A stretch of DNA of 64,000 nt, taken from SPGG2 sp964194625 (GTDB lineage: Bacteria; Pseudomonadota; Gammaproteobacteria; Acidiferrobacterales; SPGG2). The notes below the pieces were generated by a model. The model did no database searches. It had not been told where the DNA came from and saw only the letters and a list, made by a program, of their open reading frames with translations. Both the position numbers and the translations under genes were made by a program. The stretch lies in assembly GCA_964194625.1 (NCBI GenBank), contig CAXMNC010000159.1:20807-84806 (forward strand), given 5' to 3'. Each line of letters begins with the position of its first letter. Positions within the stretch are counted from its first letter, which is position 1. Positions 54,672 through 63,718 of the stretch are shown here, piece after piece.

Positions 54672-55831
54672 CGATCGAAGCGCATAAATCTAAGCGACGC
54701 GTGGCTGGAAAACCGCGGCCAAGTTGTGATCTGTGGTTGCTAGGTAGCGTTACCGCGTTGATCGTGCTTGGACTCGTGATGGTCTATTCGGCATCTATTT
54801 CTTTTGCCGAGCGTAGCATCGGTAACAGCAGTTACTTTTTATGGCGCCAAATTATCGCGGTCGGTCTAGGCTGCATTTTTATGTATTTGGTTATGAAAAC
54901 GCCGGCTCGGCTATGGGAGCTGGCGGGGCCCTATCTGCTGTTAGTTGGGATCGTGTTGCTCGTGCTGGTGTTATTGCCAGGGGTTGGTATTACTGTTAAC
55001 GGAAGTTCACGTTGGTTGAGATTTGGGATCATCAATGTGCAGCCGTCAGAAATTATAAAATTGTTTATGGTGATTTACGTCGCCGGCTATTTTGTGCGAA
55101 GGCGCGAAGAGTTAAGAAACTTCACTCAAGGTGTTGTCGTCATCGGTTTAGTCGTCACGACAATAAGCATATTGCTTTTGCAGGAACCGGACCTCGGTAC
55201 GGCCGTCGTTATATGTGCAACGGTGCTCGGAATGTTGTTCCTAGCTGGAGTACGCTTTTGGCATTTCGGTATCGTAGCGGTGGCCGGTTTCGTGGCGGTG
55301 GGGCTGCTGACTGTTATTTCGCCATATCGCCTTCAACGCATGGTGACCTTCTTAGATCCGTGGGCCGATCCCTTCAACAGTGGATTTCAGCTTGTGCAGG
55401 CGTTGATCGCATTTGGTCGCGGTGAATGGTTTGGAGTTGGACTAGGGGCAAGCGTACAAAAACTTTACTACCTGCCGGCGGCGCATACTGATTTCCTTTT
55501 CGCCGTTACGGCTGAAGAACTTGGTTTGTTGGGCGTGATTACCGTGCTTGTATTGTTTGGAATCGTGATAACTCGTGCGTTTGTAATTTCGAAGGAGGCA
55601 GAGCGATCGGGACTGCTCTACTCGGCGCGGCTCGCGCAGGGCATCGGACTGCTAATCGGCCTACAGGCGATGATTAACATGGGCGTGAACATGGGATTAT
55701 TGCCGACGAAAGGGTTGACGCTGCCCTTCATGAGTTACGGCGGTAGCAGCATGATGATAAGCCTGATCGCAGTGGGCTTGTTATTCATGGTTGAACGCGA
55801 AACCCGTCTGCACGCATGGGGTGTGCGTTGA
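54668..55831 (+). CDS. ftsW: Septal peptidoglycan polymerase FtsW
   Basis: 387 residues from a GTG start, a SEDS protein with ten membrane helices. VYSASISFAER opens the family core; LQEPDLGTAVV carries the catalytic Asp, and LTLPFMSYGGSSMMI is the C-terminal signature. FtsW polymerises glycan strands that FtsI crosslinks. Confidence 0.96.
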   Translation: MTIEAHKSKRRVAGKPRPSCDLWLLGSVTALIVLGLVMVYSASISFAERSIGNSSYFLWRQIIAVGLGCIFMYLVMKTPARLWELAGPYLLLVGIVLLVLVLLPGVGITVNGSSRWLRFGIINVQPSEIIKLFMVIYVAGYFVRRREELRNFTQGVVVIGLVVTTISILLLQEPDLGTAVVICATVLGMLFLAGVRFWHFGIVAVAGFVAVGLLTVISPYRLQRMVTFLDPWADPFNSGFQLVQALIAFGRGEWFGVGLGASVQKLYYLPAAHTDFLFAVTAEELGLLGVITVLVLFGIVITRAFVISKEAERSGLLYSARLAQGIGLLIGLQAMINMGVNMGLLPTKGLTLPFMSYGGSSMMISLIAVGLLFMVERETRLHAWGVR

Positions 55832-56901
55832 GCAATGTCATGGTAGTCGCGGGCGGAACCGGTGGGCACGTGTTTCCCGGGTTAGCGGTGGCCGAATACT
55901 TGCGGAGCCAGGGTATAGGCGTGGTGTGGATGGGAACACAGGCAGGCCTGGAATCGTGCGCGGTGCCGGCGGCCGGCTTCGAGATTGAATGGATAGCAAT
56001 CCGCAGTTTGCGCGGTCATGGCTTTATGGGGTGGCTGCTGTTGCCAATTAGGTTAGTGGTGGCAATGACACAATCGCTGCATATTATGCTGCGGCGGCGC
56101 CCGGACGTGGTGCTGGCGATGGGCGGTTTCGTGGCCGGTCCCGGTGGCTTAGTTGCTTGCTTATTGCGCAAACCGCTCTTGATCCATGAACAAAACGCGG
56201 TCGCCGGGTTGACTAACCGTTGGTTGGCCTTGTTTGCAGATCAAATTTTGGCTGGATTTCCGAGTGCCTTTAAACACCGGCCACGGGCCAGGCATGTTGG
56301 CAATCCCGTGCGGCGAGAAATCGACAAGTTGCCGGCGCCACAGCTCGACACCATGCCAGAAGGCCGATTATGTCTGTTGATATTGGGAGGCAGTCAAGGC
56401 GCCCAGATATTCAACGAGGTGGTGCCCAAGGCGTTGCGTGGACTCACCAAGGACGATAGTCCCGATGTTTGGCACCAGTGCGGTGAGCGCTGGCTGGAAT
56501 CAACGCGGGCCGCATACCAGGGTATCCCCGCCGAGGTCGATGTGACCACCTTCATTGATGACATGGCGGGGGCCTATCGTTGGGCCGATTTGATCATCTG
56601 TCGGGCCGGCGCCATGACGATTGCCGAGCTCACGGTTGCCGGTTGCGCAGCAATCCTTGTGCCGTTACCGCACGCGGCCGACGACCATCAGACAGCCAAC
56701 GCGAAGTTTCTGGCGGAACGCGATGCCGCCATTCTGCTTCCGCAGCAAGAGTTCTTGGCGTCGCGCGTGAGCGATCTGCTTGCACGGTTTAATGGCAACC
56801 GTCAGTTGCTCATGAAGATGGCAGTTAACGCACGTCGTTGTGCTATGCCTGGCGCAGCAGAAACGGTTGGGCAGCTATGCATGGAGGCGATGCATGCATA
56901 A
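55828..56901 (+). CDS. murG: Lipid II synthase MurG
   Basis: About 357 residues if translation starts at the TTG at 55828, which has GGGG six bases upstream and overlaps the ftsW stop; an ATG at 55816 and one at 55840 are alternatives. Glycosyltransferase GT-B motifs: VVAGGTGGHVFPGLAVAE, GGFVAGPGGLVA, GGSQGAQIFNE and CRAGAMTIAEL. It adds GlcNAc to lipid I at the membrane. Confidence 0.94.
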   Translation: MSNVMVVAGGTGGHVFPGLAVAEYLRSQGIGVVWMGTQAGLESCAVPAAGFEIEWIAIRSLRGHGFMGWLLLPIRLVVAMTQSLHIMLRRRPDVVLAMGGFVAGPGGLVACLLRKPLLIHEQNAVAGLTNRWLALFADQILAGFPSAFKHRPRARHVGNPVRREIDKLPAPQLDTMPEGRLCLLILGGSQGAQIFNEVVPKALRGLTKDDSPDVWHQCGERWLESTRAAYQGIPAEVDVTTFIDDMAGAYRWADLIICRAGAMTIAELTVAGCAAILVPLPHAADDHQTANAKFLAERDAAILLPQQEFLASRVSDLLARFNGNRQLLMKMAVNARRCAMPGAAETVGQLCMEAMHA

Positions 56902-58294
56902 CTGGGTTAAACGTATCCATTTCGTCGGTATCGGCGGGGCTGGCATGAGTGGGATTGCCGAGGTTCTCAATAATCTGCACTTTGACGTCTCTGGTTCGGA
57001 TGTCCGAGAAAGCACCAACACCCACCGGCTGACGACACTTGGCATACCGGTACACATTGGCCACGAGTCGACGCTTGTCGAAGGCGTTGATGCGGTTGTT
57101 GTGTCTTCAGCCATCAACGGTACGAATCCGGAAGTGATGGCGGCGAAGAAAGCCAAAATACCCGTAGTGCCACGAGCCGAGATGTTGAGCGAGTTAATGC
57201 GATTTCAACGCGGCATCGCTATTGCCGGCACGCATGGCAAGACAACCACTACCAGTTTGATTGCCAGTGTACTGGCGGAGGGTGGACTGGACCCGACATT
57301 TGTGATCGGTGGCCGACTCAACAGTACTGCGAGTAATGCCCGTTTGGGCCATGGCGAATACTTGGTAGCAGAGGCCGATGAGAGTGACGCCTCATTTCTT
57401 CATCTGCAGCCGTTCGTCGCGGTGGTGACAAATATCGACAACGACCATCTCAGTACTTACGAGGGTGATTTCGCAAAGTTAAAACAGACGTTTGTCAGTT
57501 TCCTACACAATCTGCCGTTCTACGGTCTTGCCATCGTATGTTTGGATGATCCTGTCGTGCGAGAAATCGTTCCCCAAATCAATAAGCCCATAGTGACTTA
57601 TGGCACCTGTGAAGAAGCCAATGTCCGTGCTCGCAACATAGAACAACAAGGCTTGCAGATGCGCTTTACGGTGGATTTGGATGATCGTCCAGAGTGGCTT
57701 GAGCTTGCGCTCAACCAACCGGGTGCACACAATGTATTGAACGCATTGGCTGCAGTCGCAGTAGCGCGTGAGCTTGGTGTAGCGAAAGAGGCGATCGCCA
57801 GCGGGCTCGCTAATTTTTCTGGAATCGGGAGGCGATTTCAGGTGCTGGGCCAACTACCACTCGGTGATGGCGATGTGATCTTGGTTGATGATTATGGGCA
57901 TCATCCACGAGAGCTCGCGGCAACGATGGTGGCGGCACGACATGGATGGCCGGATCGGCGATTGGTAGTGGCGTTTCAGCCGCACCGCTATAGCCGTACC
58001 CACGATTTACTTGATGATTTTAGCTTGGTGTTAAAGGACATTGACGCGCTTGTGATTACCGAGACATATAGCGCTGGTGAATCGCCAATAAGCGGCGCCG
58101 ACGGGCGTGCCTTGTGTCGTGCGGTACGTGCTCGCGGGAAAGTGAATCCGATTTTTGTTGAAGATATCGAACTGTTGGCTGACACACTGAGCGAGATCTT
58201 GCGCCCGAATGATCTGTTGTTAACCATGGGCGCCGGCAGCATTGGCCAGGTAGCAAGCGTGCTACCCGAGGTGCTTGCACAGAGGTGGAAATGA
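56894..58294 (+). CDS. murC: UDP-MurNAc-L-alanine ligase MurC
   Basis: 466 residues from the ATG at 56894 (MHNWVKRIHFVGIGGAGMSG), overlapping murG by 8 bp. P-loop AGTHGKTTTTSLIASV, EADESDASFLHL, and VDDYGHHPRELAAT. It attaches L-Ala to UDP-MurNAc. A frame extension to 56840 lies inside murG and is rejected. Confidence 0.96.
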   Translation: MHNWVKRIHFVGIGGAGMSGIAEVLNNLHFDVSGSDVRESTNTHRLTTLGIPVHIGHESTLVEGVDAVVVSSAINGTNPEVMAAKKAKIPVVPRAEMLSELMRFQRGIAIAGTHGKTTTTSLIASVLAEGGLDPTFVIGGRLNSTASNARLGHGEYLVAEADESDASFLHLQPFVAVVTNIDNDHLSTYEGDFAKLKQTFVSFLHNLPFYGLAIVCLDDPVVREIVPQINKPIVTYGTCEEANVRARNIEQQGLQMRFTVDLDDRPEWLELALNQPGAHNVLNALAAVAVARELGVAKEAIASGLANFSGIGRRFQVLGQLPLGDGDVILVDDYGHHPRELAATMVAARHGWPDRRLVVAFQPHRYSRTHDLLDDFSLVLKDIDALVITETYSAGESPISGADGRALCRAVRARGKVNPIFVEDIELLADTLSEILRPNDLLLTMGAGSIGQVASVLPEVLAQRWK

Positions 58295-59187
58295 TCGTGG
58301 CGCACAGTAAACGTAGCTTGCGAGGCCAATTGCGGGTCAATGAGCCTATGTCCGAACATACGAGTTGGCGTGTCGGCGGTTGTGCAGATTATTTCTATGT
58401 GCCAGCCGATATCGCCGATTTGGCCATGTACTTGAATGGTTTGCCAACCGAACAACCCGTGTACTGGCTTGGTCTTGGAAGCAATATGCTTGTCCGTGAT
58501 GGCGGAATACGAGGTTGCGTAATCGCCACGCGTGGAGCGCTCAACCGTTTACAAATGGTAGGTGAACATCGCGTGCGAGTGGAAGCTGGTGTTGCTGGTG
58601 CAAAAGTCGCGCGGTTCACGGTTGGCCGCGGCCTTACCGGCGCGCAGTTCTTGGCGGGGATTCCTGGAACCATGGGCGGTGCGCTGGCCATGAACGCCGG
58701 CGCGTTTGGCGGCGAGACCTGGGACATCGTCGATAAAGTGGAAACTATCGACCGCCAAGGCCGGGTACGCAATCGCATGCGCTCTGATTTCAAGATTGGC
58801 TACCGGCGCGTAACAGGACCCGCAGATGATTGGTTTGTGGCTGCACATCTACAACTGGCCCAGGGTGACGCCATCGAGGGAAAGGCCAACATCAGGACAT
58901 TGCTGGCGAAGCGGGGCCAAACCCAACCAACGCAAATTGCAAACGCCGGTTCGGTCTTTAAGAATCCGCCGGGCGATTATGCCGCACGCTTAATCGAAGC
59001 AAGTGGGATGAAAGGGTTATGTGTTGGTAACGCCTGCGTGTCACAGGTGCACGCAAATTTTATCGTGAACACTGGCGGTGCTACTGCAGCTGATATTGAA
59101 GACCTCATGCAGCGTGTTCACAAAGGCGTCGAACAGCAGCAGGGCATTACGTTGGAAACAGAAGTGCGAATAGTTGGTGAGGCTTAA
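58291..59187 (+). CDS. murB: UDP-N-acetylenolpyruvoylglucosamine reductase MurB
   Basis: 298 residues from the ATG at 58291, which overlaps the murC stop in ATGA; a GTG at 58285 is in the same frame. FAD-binding motif GSNMLVRDGGIRGCVI, catalytic region AGIPGTMGGALAMNAGAFG and GSVFKNPPGDYAARLIE. It reduces the MurA product. In many relatives ddlB follows; here ftsQ follows directly. Confidence 0.95.
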   Translation: MIVAHSKRSLRGQLRVNEPMSEHTSWRVGGCADYFYVPADIADLAMYLNGLPTEQPVYWLGLGSNMLVRDGGIRGCVIATRGALNRLQMVGEHRVRVEAGVAGAKVARFTVGRGLTGAQFLAGIPGTMGGALAMNAGAFGGETWDIVDKVETIDRQGRVRNRMRSDFKIGYRRVTGPADDWFVAAHLQLAQGDAIEGKANIRTLLAKRGQTQPTQIANAGSVFKNPPGDYAARLIEASGMKGLCVGNACVSQVHANFIVNTGGATAADIEDLMQRVHKGVEQQQGITLETEVRIVGEA

Positions 59188-60005
59188 TGGCAAGAGTTAA
59201 CAGGCGTAATACAACTAAGGTGCGCATTGGCTTTACAAAGCGTCTGAGCAACTTGCTTTGGGACGATAGCACGCCATTCCGAGCTGGAATGACGATGTTG
59301 GCGGCGCTAGTGTTTCTAGTTTTCGCCGCGCTCGTGCTCGACTGGTTCTTACGTGCGGACACGTTCCCGATCGCCAATGTGAATTTTGAAGGCCGATTTG
59401 AACATGTAACGCGCGCCCACTTGGTCGCAGCTGTGAAGAACCGTGTACGTGGCAATTTCTTTGCCGCCGATTTGAATTCGATGAGAGAGCATGTTGAATC
59501 TATACCCTGGGTGTATCGCGCATCCGTACGCCGTCAATGGCCGCGCGATCTGCATATCCGCTTCGAGGAGCAAGAATTAGTGAGCAAATGGGGTGAAGAT
59601 GCCTGGCTAAATCATGCGGGCGAGTTGGTGCGGCTGAATGCTGCATATACTGCCCCCGACCTTCCACAGCTCCAGGGCCCGGAAGGTACTCACGCTCACG
59701 TGCTCGCGCGCTACCGGGATTTCAGCAAATTGCTGCAGCTAGTCACGATGCGGATCGTGGGCGTCGCGTTGACACCCCGGCGCACATGGCGGCTACAGCT
59801 CGATACTGGTGTAACACTTGTTCTCGAACGTGAGAATGCTGACGCGAAGATCAAACGCTTCGCACGTGTTTACTCGCAGGCACTAGCAAGGTATGAATCC
59901 AAGATCAAGCAGGTGGACTTGCGCTACGCAAATGGGTTTGCGGTGGCATGGTCTGTTCCACCGGCTGCCGTCGTTTCAAAAGCGAATTTGACTGTCACAC
60001 AGTGA
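59187..60005 (+). CDS. ftsQ: Cell division protein FtsQ
   Basis: 272 residues: basic cytoplasmic tail, one membrane helix (MLAALVFLVFAALVLDWFL), a POTRA domain (VNFEGRFEHVTRAHLVAAV) and the beta domain (WVYRASVRRQWPRDLHIRFE). FtsQ joins FtsB and FtsL in the periplasm. Its ATG overlaps the murB stop by one base. Confidence 0.95.
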   Translation: MARVNRRNTTKVRIGFTKRLSNLLWDDSTPFRAGMTMLAALVFLVFAALVLDWFLRADTFPIANVNFEGRFEHVTRAHLVAAVKNRVRGNFFAADLNSMREHVESIPWVYRASVRRQWPRDLHIRFEEQELVSKWGEDAWLNHAGELVRLNAAYTAPDLPQLQGPEGTHAHVLARYRDFSKLLQLVTMRIVGVALTPRRTWRLQLDTGVTLVLERENADAKIKRFARVYSQALARYESKIKQVDLRYANGFAVAWSVPPAAVVSKANLTVTQ

Positions 60006-60024
60006 TAGAACCAAGAGGTGAACT

Positions 60025-61266
60025 ATGTCTAGGCGGGATGACGAGAAACTGATCGTAGGACTCGATATCGGCACTTCCAAGGTGTTAGCGATTGTGGGGG
60101 AAACGTGTCCGACGGGTGAGATCGAAATCATAGGGGCAGGACATCATCCTTCACGGGGAATGAAGAAAGGGGTGGTGGTAAATATCGAATCTACCGTGCA
60201 GTCAATTCAACGCGCCATAGAGGAAGCCGAGCTTATGGCCGGTTGCCAAATTCATTCGGTATACGCTGGGATCGCGGGCAGCCACATAAACAGTTTCAAT
60301 TCGCATGGAATCGTTGCAATCAAAGACAAAGAAGTTGCCGGTGGAGATGTGGGTCGCGTGATCGAGGCGGCACGTGCATTGGCGATCCCAACCGATCAAA
60401 AGATCTTGCACATCCTGCCACAAGAATATGTGATCGATAACCAAGATGGCGTACGCGAGCCACAGGGCATGTGTGGTGTGCGGCTGGAAGCCAAGGTACA
60501 TATTGTCACCGGTGCCGTGAGCGCGGCACAGAACATCATTAAGTGCGTCCGTCGGTGCGGACTCGAGGTCGACGACGTCGTGCTCGAACAGATCGCGTCA
60601 AGTACGTCTGTTCTCACAGAAGACGAAAAAGAGCTCGGCGTTTGCTTGGCCGACATCGGTGGCGGCACGACAGATATCTCTGTTTTTACCGAAGGTGCTA
60701 TACGCCACACGGCGGTGATCCCTATCGCCGGCGATCAGGTTACTAACGATATTGCAGTCGCGTTGCGTACACCGACCCAACATGCAGAGGACATCAAGAT
60801 GAAATACGGATGCGCCCTGACCGAACTGGCGCGCCGCGACGAAACAATACAGGTTCCCAGCGTCGGCGATCGCCCACCACGGAAGCTGTCTCGTCAAACT
60901 CTGGCTGAGGTAATCGAACCCCGTATTGAGGAGCTATATGGCCTAGTGCTGGCGGAGCTGCGACGTAGTGGCTTCGAAGAGGTCATCGGCTCTGGCGTCG
61001 TGTTAACCGGCGGTAGTTCGAAGATGATGGGAATGATCGATCTCGCGGAAGAAGTGTTTCATATGCCGGTGCGACTTGGCGTTCCACAGTATGTTGGTGG
61101 ATTGACTGGGGTGTTCCACAACCCGATTTACGCCACCGGCGTAGGGCTCGTTTTGTATGGAGCACAAAATAAGGACGGCTTGCCTTATCTAACCCACGGG
61201 AGTTCGAACTCGAGCTTCAAGGGCATGTTCGGTAAGGCCAGGAGTTGGTTCCAGGGGAACTTCTGA
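60025..61266 (+). CDS. ftsA: Cell division actin-like protein FtsA
   Basis: 413 residues. Actin-fold ATP motifs: VGLDIGTSKVLAIVGE, ADIGGGTTDISVFTEG and VVLTGGSSKMMGM. The C-terminal amphipathic helix (GMFGKARSWFQGNF) anchors FtsZ filaments to the membrane. AGAGGTG precedes the ATG. It is 81 bp before ftsZ. Confidence 0.97.
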   Translation: MSRRDDEKLIVGLDIGTSKVLAIVGETCPTGEIEIIGAGHHPSRGMKKGVVVNIESTVQSIQRAIEEAELMAGCQIHSVYAGIAGSHINSFNSHGIVAIKDKEVAGGDVGRVIEAARALAIPTDQKILHILPQEYVIDNQDGVREPQGMCGVRLEAKVHIVTGAVSAAQNIIKCVRRCGLEVDDVVLEQIASSTSVLTEDEKELGVCLADIGGGTTDISVFTEGAIRHTAVIPIAGDQVTNDIAVALRTPTQHAEDIKMKYGCALTELARRDETIQVPSVGDRPPRKLSRQTLAEVIEPRIEELYGLVLAELRRSGFEEVIGSGVVLTGGSSKMMGMIDLAEEVFHMPVRLGVPQYVGGLTGVFHNPIYATGVGLVLYGAQNKDGLPYLTHGSSNSSFKGMFGKARSWFQGNF

Positions 61267-61347
61267 TGTGCAGTGAGAGCGTTTGTTTTGCAGTGTTAAG
61301 AGGATATTTGCATTTTTCAGGCATCCCGAAACAGGAGATACCAAGCT

Positions 61348-62484
61348 ATGTTTGAGTTGATGGATACATACGGCCAACAGGCCATCATCAAAGTAATCGG
61401 CGTCGGTGGCGGCGGGGGAAACGCCGTCGATCATATGGTTGCCGCCAATATTGAAGGTGTTGAGTTCATTAATGCCAACACAGATGCACAGGCACTCAAG
61501 AAATCGAGTGCGCGGACCGTACTGCAACTTGGCGCGAATCTAACCCAAGGTCTCGGTTGCGGCGCGGATCCCGCTATCGGTCGGCAAGCCGCGGTCGAGG
61601 ATCGCGAACGAATCGCCGAGGCACTAGCGGGTGCGGACATGGTGTTCCTCACGGCTGGTATGGGCGGTGGTACAGGTACCGGCGCCGGCCCCATTGTGGC
61701 ACAGGTCGCCCAGGACATGGGCATTCTCATCGTTGCTGTGGTGACTAAACCGTTTCTCTTCGAGGGAAGCAAACGCATGTCGATCGCGGAGGACGGCATC
61801 CGCGAACTGACCGAGTACGTCGATTCCATAATTACGATTCCGAACGAAAAGCTGCTTACCGTACTTGGCAAAGGCGCCACACTCCTAAATGCGTTTAGTC
61901 AGGCTAATGAAGTGCTGCAGGGCGCGGTACAAGGTATTGCCGAATTGATCACGCGGCCGGGCCTCATAAATGTCGACTTCGCTGATGTGCGTACGGTGAT
62001 GTCGGAGATGGGGATGGCGATGATGGGATCGGCCGCTGCCACCGGCGAGGACCGTGCCACCCAAGCCTCGCTCGCGGCGGTTTCGAGCCCGCTGCTCGAA
62101 GACATCAACATCTCTGGCGCGCGTGGTCTGCTGGTAAACGTCACCGCCGGTCTCGACATGTCTATCGGTGAGTTCGAGGAGGTCGGCAATACCGTCAAAG
62201 AGTTCGTCGCCGACGATGCCACCGTTGTTGTGGGCACGGTTATTGAACCGGATATGCAAGACGAACTCCGGGTAACCATCGTCGCCACCGGTCTGGGTCA
62301 AGGTCAGAAGCGACAACAACCGTATCAAATTGTTCGCACCGGTACTGGGACCACGGATTACGAGGCGCTTGATACACCTACCGTCATCCGCAATCGTCGT
62401 GGTGGTTACGACGAAGTGCCCAAGGGAGAGGCCGCGTTGGAGTATCTAGATATCCCAGCATTTCTGCGAAGACAGGCGGATTAA
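61348..62484 (+). CDS. ftsZ: Cell division GTPase FtsZ
   Basis: 378 residues. Tubulin signature GMGGGTGTGAGPIVA, T7 loop region NVDFADVRTVMSEMG, and the conserved C-terminal peptide LDIPAFLRRQAD that binds FtsA and ZipA. It forms the Z ring. The last gene of the division block before a 259-bp gap to lpxC. Confidence 0.98.
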   Translation: MFELMDTYGQQAIIKVIGVGGGGGNAVDHMVAANIEGVEFINANTDAQALKKSSARTVLQLGANLTQGLGCGADPAIGRQAAVEDRERIAEALAGADMVFLTAGMGGGTGTGAGPIVAQVAQDMGILIVAVVTKPFLFEGSKRMSIAEDGIRELTEYVDSIITIPNEKLLTVLGKGATLLNAFSQANEVLQGAVQGIAELITRPGLINVDFADVRTVMSEMGMAMMGSAAATGEDRATQASLAAVSSPLLEDINISGARGLLVNVTAGLDMSIGEFEEVGNTVKEFVADDATVVVGTVIEPDMQDELRVTIVATGLGQGQKRQQPYQIVRTGTGTTDYEALDTPTVIRNRRGGYDEVPKGEAALEYLDIPAFLRRQAD

Positions 62485-62743
62485 TCTTAAAAATCAGTAG
62501 GTTGCAGTGGTCTACCTGTTACCAATGGGGGGCTATAGACTACACTGGACATAGGTAAGCTTTTACATTAATAATATCCGTTAAGCGTGACTAGCGGTGG
62601 AACTGTCGCCCCAGGCAGGCACCTGGATTGGTGCTGCGCCACCATATAAAGATAAAGAATCATAATTTAAATTCGAAACTAGGACGGCTAACTCCGTAGG
62701 GATCGTGTGCCCTCTAACGCAGGGATCGCACTAATAACTATAA
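62485..62743 (+). promoter_or_regulatory. Structured intergenic region / lpxC leader
   Basis: No gene is present. A hairpin CCAGG/CCTGG (62611-62626, 6-nt loop) is enclosed by GGTGG (62596-62600) with CCACC (62639-62643). TGGTG/CACCA just before 62644 could form a competing stem. An AT-rich stretch (62644-62680) and a repeated AGGGATCG (62698, 62722) follow. It could hold the lpxC promoter and a leader RNA; this is inference. Confidence 0.35.
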
Positions 62744-63655
62744 ATGATCAGACAACGGACACTGAAGAATGTCATCCGGGCAACGGGAGTAGGGTTGCAT
62801 ACCGGTAGCAAGGTTTACCTGACCTTGCGTCCCGCCCCCTGCGAAACAGGCATCATCTTTCGGCGCATCGATCTGGATGAACCTGTGGAGATGCGAGCGT
62901 GTCCGGAGAATGTCACCGATACACGGTTTTCTACTACCCTCGAACGTGACGGTGTCAGGGTTTCCACAGTTGAGCACTTGATGTCGGCATTCGCCGGTCT
63001 CGGTATCGATAATGCCTATGTTGAACTAACGGCACCGGAAGTTCCGATTATGGATGGGAGCGCGGGGCCGTTCGTTTTTCTCATCCAATCAGCGGGTATT
63101 GAGGAACAATCCATGCCCAAGCGCTTTATGCGTATTCGCAAAAAGATCCGCATAGAAGACGGTGATAAATGGGTTGGATTTGAACCCTTTGAGGGCTTTA
63201 AGGTCTCGTTCGCGATCGAGTTCGATCACCCACTGTTTACGCGTGTCCCGGCTGTGGCGAGCCTAGATTTTTCGACCACTTCATTTGTAAGAGAGGTGAG
63301 TCGTGCGCGTACCTTCGGGTTTATGCGCGACATCGAGAGTTTAAGACAAGCCGGATTCGCACGTGGCGGCGGCTTGGATAACGCCATCGTTTTGGACAAC
63401 TTTCGAATCATGAATGAGGACGGACTGCGCTACGAGGATGAGTTCGTCAAACATAAGGTGCTCGACGCTATCGGAGATCTATATCTGCTTGGGCATCCTC
63501 TGATCGGTGCTTTTAGTGCTCATAAGTCTGGCCATTGCTTGAACAATCGACTGTTGCGTAGCCTGGTGGCCGACAAAGCCGCGTGGGAGTTGATCTCCTA
63601 CGATAACGCCGAGCAGGCGCCGATCGCCTTTGTTCAGCCAGTGCCCGTGACATAG
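62744..63655 (+). CDS. lpxC: UDP-3-O-acyl-N-acetylglucosamine deacetylase LpxC
   Basis: 303 residues. Zinc ligands are His78 (TVEHLMSAFAGLGIDN) and the His/Asp pair in KHKVLDAIGDLYLLGH; the opening RQRTLKNVIRATGVGLHTG is typical. It is the committed step of lipid A synthesis and in E. coli is degraded by FtsH. It closes the dcw cluster as in most gammaproteobacteria. Confidence 0.97.
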   Translation: MIRQRTLKNVIRATGVGLHTGSKVYLTLRPAPCETGIIFRRIDLDEPVEMRACPENVTDTRFSTTLERDGVRVSTVEHLMSAFAGLGIDNAYVELTAPEVPIMDGSAGPFVFLIQSAGIEEQSMPKRFMRIRKKIRIEDGDKWVGFEPFEGFKVSFAIEFDHPLFTRVPAVASLDFSTTSFVREVSRARTFGFMRDIESLRQAGFARGGGLDNAIVLDNFRIMNEDGLRYEDEFVKHKVLDAIGDLYLLGHPLIGAFSAHKSGHCLNNRLLRSLVADKAAWELISYDNAEQAPIAFVQPVPVT

Positions 63656-63718
63656 CGCCGGTGAACCAAGGTGCGTAGTTTGTTGGCGATAAGATAAAAA
63701 GGTATTGGATAGGGAGCT

